A stretch of DNA of 64,000 bases from Scytonema hofmannii PCC 7110 (GTDB taxonomy: Bacteria > Cyanobacteriota > Cyanobacteriia > Cyanobacteriales > Nostocaceae), in assembly GCF_000346485.2 (NCBI RefSeq), contig NZ_KQ976354.1, positions 5,936,824-6,000,823 of the forward strand. Direction: 5' to 3'. Shown here piece by piece: positions 52,270 through 61,151 of this stretch; position 1 is the first letter of the stretch, and each line of letters starts with the position of its first letter. The notes beneath the pieces are model-generated. The model had not been told where the DNA came from and made no database searches. It worked only from the letters and a program-made list of their open reading frames with translations. The position numbers were made by a program, and so were the translations under genes.

Positions 52270-54441
52270 CTACACGCTGGCTAGTTCGACTGATTCATAT
52301 TTATCTACCATCGTGATGCCTTCGCAGAATGCACTCATTCTGAGGAAGTGCTCTACCTGCACTTGTGCGCCGACTACATACAATTCCACATTAGAACCCA
52401 GTTTTTGCTTGATGAAAATGAGGGCTCGCATACCAGCAGTGGTTATACATTCTAAGTCTTGTAGCAGTAGGACGAGGCGTAGTAATGGCTTTTCTGTTGC
52501 TTTAGCTAACTCTTCCTGAAGACGTACCACACCATCTGCATCCAGTAAACCGGTTAAAGATATCTTGGCAGTACCTTCAGTAATTTCTAGCAGTGTTGCG
52601 TCAAAAAATACCTGAGTGGGGAGAAGTCTTACTCGAACCTTCAATTCGTCTTGAGAAGATGGCAGTTTGACTGTTAAGCTTTCAGCGTCAAAATCGGAAT
52701 GCTTTTGCCCGTTGATCCATACTTCGCCAATCCGCACGCTGCCAGGTGGCAGGATATCTGGTGCAACCCGCAGGATGTTGTCCTTAAAGCCACCTGGCTT
52801 TGGCTTGAAGTACAAATCCATTGGCTGCTTAGTGATTAACAAGTTCGTATAAACTGTAGCTAAGTAAGCTAACTCGAAGGAGTGATAACCGCTCATCGAG
52901 TGGCTGCCTTTAGCTCGCTCCGTTCCCAACAAGTAGGGAAGCCCATTTGCCAAAACATTAAAGTAAACACCGCCAGCCTCATTATCAAGAAACCAAGCGT
53001 TATAAAAAGCTGCCGATTCCCTTGCTGACTGTTGATATTCAGGTTTATCTAATGAACCAGCCAGGATGAGGTAAGCTAAGATAGCCTGTTCCTGCTGCCA
53101 CCAAGCCTTCCGGTCATGCCAGACAAAGCGGTTGACCTCTTGTCCTGGTTCTAGTATGCGCTCTACGACGTCGTACCATCCTCCACGCTGTTGGTCGCTG
53201 CCAACTGTAGGCATGATTTCTGCAATCTTTTCGGCTAGGGCGACATACTTTTCTTTTGGTTTCAGGTGATTCATCCGCATCAGGTTCCAGGCAATTTTAA
53301 GGTTGTGACCTACGACGGCTCGGTTCTGCTGCCATCCCCAAGTTGTGTCGTGGCTCCAATCCTCATAAAAACGTTCTTGAACGAATGGGCTATGGTTGTA
53401 ATCTGGGAAGCGCTTTTCAATGGTGTCAAACGTGTACTCAAGGAAATTAGCGTATTTTTCCTCGCCAGTTGCTAACCATAGATTAATCAAATAAGCTGGA
53501 GCGTGGTCACCTACCGAATTCCAGTTCTTTTTAGCGCGATTATGACCCAAAGACGGAGAGTGAGCGCTGAGAGTAATCGGGTCAATGTGTGAGAAAAATC
53601 CTCCTTTATCCGTTTTGTCCTCGAAATACTTGTTAAATAGATTGACGGTCAACTCGATATCGTTCATGATACGTGGATCGCCCGTCACCCGATATGTTTG
53701 AGTAGGACCAGCCAGCGCGTAAATCTGCTCGTAAGCTGGAATAGCATCATAATCATCCCCAAATTCTGAGGAAAATATTTTTTGCTCGCTACCATCAGGT
53801 TTCACGTCAACAGCGTGGTACCAATAGCAAATCCCTTCGCCTTCATCCAGAAAACGCATATGTTGGCGAAGGTATTCGGTGCCTTTTTCAGCAGCCTCTA
53901 GGTAACGGTCATCCCCAGTCATCATGTAAGCTGTTGCAAAACCATAAACCAGGCGGGAAATGGTGTCTGTTTCTTGACGATTACTATCTTCTTTGGAACC
54001 AACCAAGCCGATACCAGTGCGATATTTCCGATAATCAATTTCACCATCTTCAAACTGGGCTTTTAGGTAAAAATTGGCAAGGCTTTGTATCTGCTTGACC
54101 CACCAATCTTGCCTTTCAAAAAGATACTCATTCTCTGTCCTGCCCAGAAGAATTATGTGTTTGGCTTCAAAGTTGTGCTGACCCGCGTCAAAATAGAAAA
54201 TGCCATACACAAAAAGATACCGATTTGGAACAAGCATTGCTGCCATCTGGCTGGTGCAATCGTAGTAAGGTTCTCCTAAATTGCGTACCAATTCAGCATA
54301 GGTGGTTGGCGTTAATGCTATTTTAAAGTTCCTTCCGTCTGATGTTTTGAGACCGAAAGAGCCATAAGCTCCTTGGTGGGGGTTGAAATCAATGACATAC
54401 CCAGCAAGCATATCTGAAAACGAAAAATCTATGTTAGCCAT
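52270..54441 (-). CDS. N-acylglucosamine 2-epimerase-like protein fused to a STAS domain
   Basis: A 723-residue protein. After a start module (about 1-105) comes an (alpha/alpha)6-barrel of the AGE/cellobiose-epimerase type: YGFATAYMMTGDDRYLEAAE, SEFGDDYDAIPAYEQIYALA, GGFFSHIDPITLSA, WGWQQNRAVVGHNLKIAWNL, AWWQQEQAILAYL. From about residue 610 a STAS (anti-sigma-factor antagonist) domain follows: LTGLLDADGVVRLQEELAKA, LLQDLECITTAGMRALIFIK, with Thr at the usual Ser phospho-site. The combination suggests a sugar-acting or sugar-sensing enzyme under switch control. 38 bases downstream of glgX. Confidence 0.85.
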   Translation of the reverse strand: MANIDFSFSDMLAGYVIDFNPHQGAYGSFGLKTSDGRNFKIALTPTTYAELVRNLGEPYYDCTSQMAAMLVPNRYLFVYGIFYFDAGQHNFEAKHIILLGRTENEYLFERQDWWVKQIQSLANFYLKAQFEDGEIDYRKYRTGIGLVGSKEDSNRQETDTISRLVYGFATAYMMTGDDRYLEAAEKGTEYLRQHMRFLDEGEGICYWYHAVDVKPDGSEQKIFSSEFGDDYDAIPAYEQIYALAGPTQTYRVTGDPRIMNDIELTVNLFNKYFEDKTDKGGFFSHIDPITLSAHSPSLGHNRAKKNWNSVGDHAPAYLINLWLATGEEKYANFLEYTFDTIEKRFPDYNHSPFVQERFYEDWSHDTTWGWQQNRAVVGHNLKIAWNLMRMNHLKPKEKYVALAEKIAEIMPTVGSDQQRGGWYDVVERILEPGQEVNRFVWHDRKAWWQQEQAILAYLILAGSLDKPEYQQSARESAAFYNAWFLDNEAGGVYFNVLANGLPYLLGTERAKGSHSMSGYHSFELAYLATVYTNLLITKQPMDLYFKPKPGGFKDNILRVAPDILPPGSVRIGEVWINGQKHSDFDAESLTVKLPSSQDELKVRVRLLPTQVFFDATLLEITEGTAKISLTGLLDADGVVRLQEELAKATEKPLLRLVLLLQDLECITTAGMRALIFIKQKLGSNVELYVVGAQVQVEHFLRMSAFCEGITMVDKYESVELASV

Positions 54442-54478
54442 TAAATCTCCTCCTAGAAGTGAAGTTGATGAGTTGAAA

Positions 54479-56599
54479 TTATTGGGAAATTAAAACGACA
54501 ATACTGCGGTTTTTGACAACACATACATCACCTGAAACCATAGTCTCTTTCCCTCTTTCCACAACATCCATAGGGGAAGGCTCAGCAGTATCTACAACTT
54601 TATACCATCTCCTATCTTGAAGAGAGGGAATTTCAAACTCTATATCTTCCCAGTACATATTAAGCATGACGTGAATATCTGCGTTTCCGTCGAAGCCCCC
54701 CAGAGTATATGCAAGAACTCTAGCATAAGGATCGTGCCAACCTGGGCTGAACAACTTGCAACCATGCCAAGAGATATCCGCTAGACCGCGTTCATTAACT
54801 TCGCCGTTGAAGAAATAACTGCGGCGTAAGCCGGGATGGCAGTAACAACTACGGAAATCAATCATCAGCTTGAAGAACCTGAATATGTCTGCGTTCTTCT
54901 CTACAAGATTCCAGTCAAACCAACTAATTTCGTTATCTTGGCAGTAAGCATTGTTGTTTCCCTTTTGAGTGCGTCTAACTTCATCACCAGCCACTATCAT
55001 TGGAACGCCTTGAGAAAGCAAAAGAATAGCTGCAAAGTTTTTAATCTGTCGCTGGCGTAATGCATCAATTGTTGGGTCGTCAGTTTCTCCTTCAACGCCA
55101 CAATTCCAACTCAAATTTTCACTGATGCCATCTTGATTGCCCTCACCATTAGCTTCATTGTGCTTGTCGTTGTACGAGACCAAATCGTTGAGGGTGAACC
55201 CATCATGGCAAGTGATAAAATTAACGCTGTTAATCGGTAGATGTCCGGTGTCTTGATAGAGATCGGCACTTCCGGCAAGGCGTACAGCGACTGCCCCGAC
55301 CAGTCCTGGATCTCCTTTGACAAAGCGCCGAATGTCGTCTCGGAAGCGCCCGTTCCATTCTGCCCAACGATATCCAGGGAAGTAACCAATAAGATAGAGT
55401 CCACCAGCATCCCAAGCCTCAGCAATGATTTTGGTTTCAGCCAAGGCTGCGGATGTTTCAATGTGCCAAACTACCGGTGGATGGATCATAGGTACTCCGT
55501 CTTGCCCACGGGATAAAATAGACCCTTCATCAAATCGGAAACCATCAACGTGCATTTCTTTCACCCAAAATTCTAGGCACTCCACAATTAACTTTTCCGC
55601 AATTGGGTGATTGCAGTTAAATGTATTTCCGCATCCGGAGTAGTCCATGTAGTACTGCCTAGCCCAAGGTACGAGGTGATAGTAAGTACTATTACCAAGA
55701 CCTTTGAAGTTGATGGTTGGGCCCTCATGATTGCCCTCGCTGGTGTGGTTAAAGACGACATCTAGGATGACTTCGATCCCTTCCTTGTGCAACGCCTTGA
55801 CCATATCCCGAAACTCGTTAATTGGGTTTTTCTCCTTAGGCGAATGACAATAAGAGGTTTCAGGCGCAAAGAAACTGTGGGGGTTGTATCCCCAGTAATC
55901 TTTCAGCGGTGTACCGTCAACTTCTCGGACAATTTCCGTTTCGTCAAAGTCAAATATTGGCAAAAGTTCAACAGCGGTTATACCCAGCTTTTTTAAGTAA
56001 GGAATTTTCTCGATGACTCCAGAGAAAGTACCTTTGTGTTTGCAGTCAGAGGAGGGTGATTTAGTAAATCCGCCAACGTGTACCTCATAGATAATAGTAT
56101 CACTCATTGGTCGATTGAGAGGGCGGTCACCTTCCCAGTCATAATCCGATATATCCATGACCACACTACGCATTGAGGTGGTTAAATTGTTTTTTGATCC
56201 CAAAGCATCAATGCGGTTCCAAAGGGCATTGGCGTTTCCCTTAGAGTAGGGATCGAGCAGTACCTTATTTTTGTTGAAACGGTTTCCTGTTCGGTGTAAA
56301 TCCTGAGGACCATCAACTCGATAGGCGTAGGCAGTTCCGGGTTTCAACTCTTTTACATAGATATGCCAAAAGTGGAAAGTTTTATTGTTCCTTGGGTCTA
56401 GTTTAATAATCTGGATAGGTTCCAGGTCATTAGGCTTTTCAAATAATAAGAGTTCGACAGATGTTGCATGTTCTGCAAAGATTGAGAAGTTTACTCCATT
56501 TATGCATGGTGTTGCACCTAAGGGATGCGTGCGTCCCACTTCTACTTGATACTTTTTTGTAGCCAGTTTCGTCTGGAAGTTAGGTGTTGTTGCAGTCAT
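54479..56599 (-). CDS. glgX: Glycogen debranching enzyme (GH13 isoamylase)
   Basis: A 706-residue enzyme hydrolysing alpha-1,6 branches of glycogen. An N-terminal CBM48 (about 20-125: THPLGATPCINGVNFSIFAE) precedes the GH13 barrel: YWGYNPHSFFAPE, EVILDVVFNHTSEG, nucleophile Asp in HVDGFRFDEGSIL, acid Glu in KIIAEAWDAGGLY, and FITCHDGFTLNDLVSYND. Cytoplasmic, full length. It is followed by the epimerase-STAS gene, so glycogen mobilisation may be tied to the signalling genes of this block. Confidence 0.94.
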   Translation of the reverse strand: MTATTPNFQTKLATKKYQVEVGRTHPLGATPCINGVNFSIFAEHATSVELLLFEKPNDLEPIQIIKLDPRNNKTFHFWHIYVKELKPGTAYAYRVDGPQDLHRTGNRFNKNKVLLDPYSKGNANALWNRIDALGSKNNLTTSMRSVVMDISDYDWEGDRPLNRPMSDTIIYEVHVGGFTKSPSSDCKHKGTFSGVIEKIPYLKKLGITAVELLPIFDFDETEIVREVDGTPLKDYWGYNPHSFFAPETSYCHSPKEKNPINEFRDMVKALHKEGIEVILDVVFNHTSEGNHEGPTINFKGLGNSTYYHLVPWARQYYMDYSGCGNTFNCNHPIAEKLIVECLEFWVKEMHVDGFRFDEGSILSRGQDGVPMIHPPVVWHIETSAALAETKIIAEAWDAGGLYLIGYFPGYRWAEWNGRFRDDIRRFVKGDPGLVGAVAVRLAGSADLYQDTGHLPINSVNFITCHDGFTLNDLVSYNDKHNEANGEGNQDGISENLSWNCGVEGETDDPTIDALRQRQIKNFAAILLLSQGVPMIVAGDEVRRTQKGNNNAYCQDNEISWFDWNLVEKNADIFRFFKLMIDFRSCYCHPGLRRSYFFNGEVNERGLADISWHGCKLFSPGWHDPYARVLAYTLGGFDGNADIHVMLNMYWEDIEFEIPSLQDRRWYKVVDTAEPSPMDVVERGKETMVSGDVCVVKNRSIVVLISQ

Positions 56600-56747
56600 T
56601 TTACTCTTTTTCTCACTCTAGAGTGTCAATTAGTCATCTAAGCAGGTCGGTACAAATCAAGTTAAATGGTGAAGGTTGTCCTTTGTCATTGGTCATTTGT
56701 CGTTTGTCATTTGTTAATTACAAAGGATAGAGGAAGAAGCTAATCTC

Positions 56748-57002
56748 TTAATTGATGCGTAGGCGATCGCACAAGATATTATCTGATAGAATTGCACAGA
56801 CTTTCGTGCCTGTATGAATTTCCAGCTGAGCATCTGGCGGCGCTTCAAACAAAATACGTTGTCCTGGGAAAATAACACGCTCCAAGTAACAATTGGGAAC
56901 ATTTGCGATCCGAGCAATCTGAATCTGACTAGTGGCATTAAAGTAGCCGCAGAGAATCTTACCGGACTGGTTAGAAGGTAAAGAATCAAGTGTTTGAGTC
57001 AT
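56748..57002 (-). CDS. DUF1830 protein
   Basis: An 84-residue cyanobacterial DUF1830 protein: ILCGYFNATSQIQIARIANV, PNCYLERVIFPGQRILFEAP, LEIHTG. ATG at 57002 (MTQTLDSLP) is preferred over the GTG at 57017. Function unknown. Between it and glgX lies a 149-base gap holding a TTTGTCATT-type repeat run (56688-56714). Confidence 0.88.
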   Translation of the reverse strand: MTQTLDSLPSNQSGKILCGYFNATSQIQIARIANVPNCYLERVIFPGQRILFEAPPDAQLEIHTGTKVCAILSDNILCDRLRIN

Positions 57003-57037
57003 AATTACAGGTTTCACGCTGAACTTTTGGTTTCTTA

Positions 57038-57664
57038 CTAAGTCACTACTTGCAATTGCTGCTCCTTAATTGCCTTTAAGAAGATATTCATGAACTCTGC
57101 AACTACATTAGGGTGTTTGGCTGTAATTAGATTGCCATCGATATGTAAGTCCTTGGTACCATCACCATTGAAAATAATAATGCCTCCAGCGTTTTGGACA
57201 TCACATATGATGTTATGGGCACAAGTAACCTCACGATTTTTTAGCAGTTCTGGATCGGCACAAAACAGCCAAAGGCTATGGCAGATAGTTCCAATCTTTA
57301 ATCTGCCAGCATCCATAGCCTTTACAGCTTTTCGGAGAAATCTGACGGCAGGAGATTGGTTAGGTTGACCCTCTTTATGATGCTCTTCATAACGAAGACG
57401 ATCCATAGCATATGCACCAATCAGAAGAATGCCTTCATAATCGGTAGGCTCAATATTGTTTACTTCTACCGTAACCGTGACTTCTTCTGTTAAGTCAATA
57501 CCTTTAAAAGTCAATTGCTCTTGGTTCCAAAGATGGGATATGTACTCTACCTCGTATCCATTTGCAGGGAAAAACTCGTTGAATGCTCGGAACTCAATTT
57601 CGTCAAAGTGCTCTTCAATGAGTATACCTATTTTTCCCTTAGTCTTAGAAGCTGTAGTTGCCAT
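57038..57664 (-). CDS. DJ-1/PfpI family protein
   Basis: A 208-residue class I glutamine-amidotransferase-like protein; ATG at 57664 is set by AAAGGAG 4-5 bases upstream. Core: GKIGILIEEHFDEIEFRAFN, GILLIGAYAMDRLRYEEHHK, the nucleophile-elbow Cys in LKIGTICHSLWLFCADPELL, and CAHNIICDVQNAGG. Family members are stress chaperones, deglycases or proteases. Which applies here cannot be told. It sits between DUF1830 and the SnoaL-like gene. Confidence 0.88.
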   Translation of the reverse strand: MATTASKTKGKIGILIEEHFDEIEFRAFNEFFPANGYEVEYISHLWNQEQLTFKGIDLTEEVTVTVEVNNIEPTDYEGILLIGAYAMDRLRYEEHHKEGQPNQSPAVRFLRKAVKAMDAGRLKIGTICHSLWLFCADPELLKNREVTCAHNIICDVQNAGGIIIFNGDGTKDLHIDGNLITAKHPNVVAEFMNIFLKAIKEQQLQVVT

Positions 57665-57737
57665 GTTCTCCTTTGTCTGTGACGATCTGGGCTGATAAAT
57701 TTTCAGTGTACCACCTAGTAACTTGCTACATTTCCTA

Positions 57738-58304
57738 TTAGCGTTTGATCGACTGCAGCAATTCAGTTGGTGCAAAAACATCGCGATAAAAGGTGAGTTG
57801 CTCGCATTTTAAGTGGCATGCGCCTCTGTGTCCCCGTCGCAACCAGGTTACGTTTCCCTTAGCGATCGCTTCATTTGTCTCGTCATCCATACAGTACCAT
57901 TCAAAGTAAACGACCTCACCATGAAACATAACGATAGGCCAAGTCATCGTTACATTTGGTTGGGCAATTACTGCCCACCAATTTACCTCTCTCTCTGTCC
58001 CAGCTGTTCTACCAAGAAAAGGCCCATCAGCGCATAGATAGACAAGATTATTAGCGTATTCACCTGCTAGAATGTCTCCCCTCCCTTGTCGCAGGGCTTC
58101 ACAGTGGGTTGGCCACCAATCCCTGTTTTCCTTTTCTATTTGCGTTAAGCTATATTGCGGAGTTATTTCAGGTAAGGTATCTTCACGAAGAGAAATGTAT
58201 TCCTCAGCGTCCTTAATCAGTTTGCCTGCTAACACATTGTCAACTAACCCTGGCCTTGAATAATCAGCAGACAGTTCTTGGTAGTAGTTGGTTCGCTTTT
58301 TCAT
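57738..58304 (-). CDS. SnoaL/NTF2-like protein
   Basis: A 188-residue protein starting MKKRTNYYQELSADYSRPGL at 58304, with AGAGG upstream; a longer frame to 58439 overlaps the previous gene and is unlikely. It has NWWAVIAQPNVTMTWPIVMF, HGEVVYFEWYCMDDETNEAI and AKGNVTWLRRGHRGACHLKC, a cone-shaped alpha/beta fold of the SnoaL/NTF2 type. The ligand is unknown. 29 bases after the carboxymuconolactone decarboxylase-like gene. Confidence 0.75.
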   Translation of the reverse strand: MKKRTNYYQELSADYSRPGLVDNVLAGKLIKDAEEYISLREDTLPEITPQYSLTQIEKENRDWWPTHCEALRQGRGDILAGEYANNLVYLCADGPFLGRTAGTEREVNWWAVIAQPNVTMTWPIVMFHGEVVYFEWYCMDDETNEAIAKGNVTWLRRGHRGACHLKCEQLTFYRDVFAPTELLQSIKR

Positions 58305-58332
58305 CTGAAACCTCTGTGATAGTAGTAAAAGA

Positions 58333-58725
58333 TTATGCTGAAGGGCCGAGAATATCATTAAGGGTACCAAAGCACCCCGCAGCCTTATTGAATCCTGCGT
58401 AAACGCACATGAACAAAAGGAGTTCCTCAATTTCTGCACGCGTAGCTCCTTGTTGCATAGCCATGTTCACATGTGCTGCAAAAGGGCTACCAGACCCTAC
58501 ATGATCCTGGTTTGCAACATCAACAGCGACTGTTATTAGAGCCTTGGTTTTTTGGTCAATTAATGGAAGACTCCATGCTTCGCCTGCTACACGTGTACAA
58601 AAATCTCCAAACTTTGGATTGATGCTTTTTAAAGCATCTTGAAGTTTTTTATCATCTAAAACCGCATTTTTGTATGCCGTTGCCTTTCCATCTTGAACCA
58701 CTGTACCAGAATCACCCTGTTTCAT
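58333..58725 (-). CDS. Carboxymuconolactone decarboxylase/AhpD-like protein
   Basis: A 130-residue all-helical protein: AGEAWSLPLIDQKTKALITV, AVDVANQDHVGSGSPFAAHV, NMAMQQGATRAEIEELLLFM, CVYAGFNKAAGC. The fold is that of CMD, whose members include decarboxylases and AhpD-type peroxide-defence proteins; the AhpD CxxC pair is not present. It is first in the minus-strand block, so the main promoter is probably between 58725 and 58800. Confidence 0.88.
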   Translation of the reverse strand: MKQGDSGTVVQDGKATAYKNAVLDDKKLQDALKSINPKFGDFCTRVAGEAWSLPLIDQKTKALITVAVDVANQDHVGSGSPFAAHVNMAMQQGATRAEIEELLLFMCVYAGFNKAAGCFGTLNDILGPSA

Positions 58726-59171
58726 GGTTTCTCTCCACCTTTTACATGAGTTTTGCTATTCTATTGCAAAGATTGCTTTGAAACACAAAGAGCCGCTAAA
58801 TGAGGTCTGCTTTTGTGATAAGGCTAAAAACTTTAATAACGAACTTGGTCTGGGTTTCCATTATAAGTAATGGTGCATATATCTCAATCGTTACTCTTTT
58901 TATTGCACTCTTATCAAGAATGGAACGCTTTTCGTCTTTTAGTTTTTCAAGCTTAGAAAGTTTTAGCCAGAGAAAATCATTAGGTTAAGGATCAACTTAA
59001 GTCGTTTCGCTATAACTTAAAACTTTTTGGGTAATTTGTTGCCATTTTATGGTTTTACGAAAAATAGTGAACGCAATCCTATATTGAGAGGATGTTTTAA
59101 AAGTAGTTGCTGAGGTATCCAAGACTTTAGACCCCCCATTATCCCCCTTAAAAAGGAGGACTTTAAATACT

Positions 59172-59335
59172 CTCTAGTACTACAACGAAACTTTCACGAA
59201 GCAATGAATGTTGTAGACCCTAGTTTAAGAAAAAGACGAACGCTCAAAAACTGATATAACCGAGGTTGCGATCGCGAGGCGCAAGCCTTACCCGGCTTAT
59301 CGCACCAATTCCGATTTCTCGTCGTAGTACTAGAG
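59172..59335. mobile_element. 164-bp MITE-like repeat with CTCTAGTACTAC ends
   Basis: CTCTAGTACTAC (59172-59183) and its complement (59324-59335) bound a stretch carrying a HIP1 site and AAGCCTTACCCGGCTT hairpin, matching the repeat at 2803-2870. Its left end also occurs near 27622. The whole gap 58726-59905 has no convincing gene. Confidence 0.6.
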
Positions 59336-59426
59336 TCTCAGCTTTTGCAGCAGTCACAAAAAACCGTATGTGACAGTTTAAAGTGAAGAATATAGTGATA
59401 AACTAAGTGCTTCAGTACATTTCTAT

Positions 59427-59493
59427 TGCAGTTAAGTTTGTCTTTAAGTTATCGATCTTTAATAGACCAAACTCCATATAGCTAAAAAATTCA
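59427..59493. repeat. 67-bp dispersed repeat, copy 1
   Basis: Starts TGCAGTTAAGTTTGTCTTTA. A second copy with about 85% identity lies at 61085-61151. Together they bracket the stress-protein, zinc-ribbon and lactonase-relic segment. Confidence 0.65.
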
Positions 59494-59905
59494 GTTCCAT
59501 CTCAATGTCTATTTGCCCTACAGCTTAAATTTATACCAGCAGCATTAAGTTTAACTTTAACGTGTGTATCTTAATTGGTGAAAACAGGTTTGAAGATAAA
59601 TAATATTCATCATATTTTTCTCTTCTTTAATGCCACGAGCGTAATAAAGAGGCAAGGTGAAAAGTTATCTTTTTCTTCTCTTTTCACCTTTCTCTTATTC
59701 CTTAATTCCCTCTCCTCTCTTCTTTGCTCTTACAGCAGCATACTTCTGCTGAGAAAATACTGTTTGCTATACGCTATACGTTTGGCGGATACGCTGAGTA
59801 ACACAGACTGGGGATGATGTTGGTAAATTTGCAATGCTTACCCCTTAGGCACTAAATACTGTTGATTCAATACTTTTCAAGTTTTTTGTATCACAAGGTA
59901 ATGAT

Positions 59906-60418
59906 ATGGGAAAACATATATGTATTGGCATTTTTTCCACTCAAACTGAGGCAGAAAATGCTGTACTGGAATTACAGGACGTAGGTTTAGATGTAAACAA
60001 CTTCTCGATTTTTAGTAAGGTTTTCCAAACACGTGATTTTTTTAACTGGAAAAATATTGCCAAGAAAGGAGCAACAGAAATTGGGTGCTGGGGAACCGTT
60101 TTCGGTGCAGTGTTAGGTACGATCGCCGGGGCTGAATTCCTATTGATTCCTGCAATTGCTCCGATTATTGTTGCCGGACCAATTTTTGGTTTGCTTTTGG
60201 GAGCTATAGAAGGTTTGGCTTTGGGAGTAGCTGTTGGTGCATCAGTAGGATGTTTAACAGGTGCACTGTTTGAGGAACTGGAAATTCCCATGTACGAAAA
60301 CGAAATCATAGCAGGAAAATTTGCTTTGATGACGAAAGGAACGTTAAAAGAGCGAGAAAAGGCGTTACAAGTCCTTAAGGACGCTGGGCATAAAATTCAT
60401 AAGGTAGTCACTGTTTAA
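59906..60418 (+). CDS. Glycine-zipper general-stress-like membrane protein
   Basis: A 170-residue protein. The N-terminus (ICIGIFSTQTEAENAVLELQ, DVGLDVNNFSIFSK) matches the general stress protein 17M-like fold. The middle (GTVFGAVLGTIAGAEFLLIP, GPIFGLLLGAIEGLALGVAV) is a Gly-rich hydrophobic hairpin of glycine-zipper type. The C-terminus (ALQVLKDAGHKIHKVVTV) closes the fold. Probably membrane-associated and stress-induced; function unknown. Confidence 0.85.
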   Translation: MGKHICIGIFSTQTEAENAVLELQDVGLDVNNFSIFSKVFQTRDFFNWKNIAKKGATEIGCWGTVFGAVLGTIAGAEFLLIPAIAPIIVAGPIFGLLLGAIEGLALGVAVGASVGCLTGALFEELEIPMYENEIIAGKFALMTKGTLKEREKALQVLKDAGHKIHKVVTV

Positions 60419-60455
60419 GGCTACTTATAATTTATGGAATAGGAAGGGATTGCCA

Positions 60456-60710
60456 ATGCATTGGGTAGCAACCACTTGGAACGAATCCTCGATTAAAGCT
60501 CGATACAGCCAGCCGTCAGAGGTTAGCTTTAAACTAGCTGTTCAGGTGAAAAATTGTCCTTGCTGTTCCCATCGACTGTTGCAACATATTTGTAATAACC
60601 GTGTGTACTGGTTCTGCCGAAGCTGCTGGCAAGAAATGCCGTTGCCTTGTCACCGCTTATATAATGAGGAGCAGAAGATCGACAAACCTTCCCTTCGGGA
60701 CACTCCGTGA
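60456..60710 (+). CDS. Small zinc-ribbon protein with repeat-derived C-terminus
   Basis: An 84-residue protein starting MHWVATTWNESSIKARYSQP. The zinc ribbon is NCPCCSHRLLQHICNNRVYW and FCRSCWQEMP, two CxxC knuckles (CPCC and CRSC), as in short proteins found widely in Nostocales. The last residues (KPSLRDTP) come from the dispersed CTTCGGGACACTCCGTGAAC repeat, so the tail is not original. GGAAGGG lies just upstream. Role unknown. Confidence 0.7.
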   Translation: MHWVATTWNESSIKARYSQPSEVSFKLAVQVKNCPCCSHRLLQHICNNRVYWFCRSCWQEMPLPCHRLYNEEQKIDKPSLRDTP

Positions 60711-60732
60711 ACGCGTAGCGTCTCCCGCCTTG
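60688..60732. repeat. Dispersed CCTTCGGGACAC...GCGTAGCGTCTCCC repeat
   Basis: A common cyanobacterial small repeat joining the zinc-ribbon gene to a lactonase relic. A related piece (CCTCCGGGACGCCACGCGAA) lies at about 62594-62615 inside the ThDP-enzyme relic. Confidence 0.65.
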
Positions 60733-60783
60733 ATTGTTCAAGCTACCAAATATCGCACGTCTCGACTTTGGGCTAAACTCGAG

Positions 60784-60990
60784 GCTGCTAACGGACACAA
60801 GATTAAGCCGGATGGTACTCATATCGTTGCTGCCAAACACTCTGTTGTGCAGCTAGACGCCAATGATAATCTCTTAAAGGTAATTGCAAGCGAATTTAAC
60901 GGCAAGCCTCTAAAGTATCCCAACGACATCACGATTGATGAGCAAGGAGGTTTTTACTTTACTGACTCCGGTGATTCCAACCGCCTGAGT
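60784..60990 (+). pseudogene. SMP-30/gluconolactonase-like relic
   Basis: The frame encodes ANGHKIKPDGTHIVAAKHSV, VQLDANDNLLKVIASEFNGK, PLKYPNDITIDEQGGFYFTD and SGDSNRL, two blades of a lactonase-type six-bladed propeller, including the conserved PND metal-site segment. The rest of the roughly 300-residue protein is absent and both ends run into repeats. Confidence 0.7.
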
Positions 60991-61084
60991 AGCTTTTCTT
61001 CTAACTCCCCAAAAAATGGGCGAACCGGGAGTTACGACGTATTGTCACCAAAAAAAGTCGGACAAGAGGGCGGGAGTATGTCAA

Positions 61085-61151
61085 TGCAGTTAAGTTTGTC
61101 CTTAAGTTATCCATCTTCAATAGACATAACTCTACATAGCTGAAAAACTTA
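61085..61151. repeat. 67-bp dispersed repeat, copy 2
   Basis: Starts TGCAGTTAAGTTTGTCCTTA. See the copy at 59427. The following stretch to 62302 has no supported gene. Confidence 0.65.

Noticed and set aside
58800-58988. 62-residue plus-strand ORF with a hydrophobic stretch
   Set aside because: No ribosome site, no recognised family; it overlaps the probable promoter region of the minus-strand block.
59575-59817. 80-residue plus-strand ORF rich in Leu/Ser/Phe
   Set aside because: Low-complexity translation of A/T-rich pyrimidine-rich DNA; no start signal and no family.
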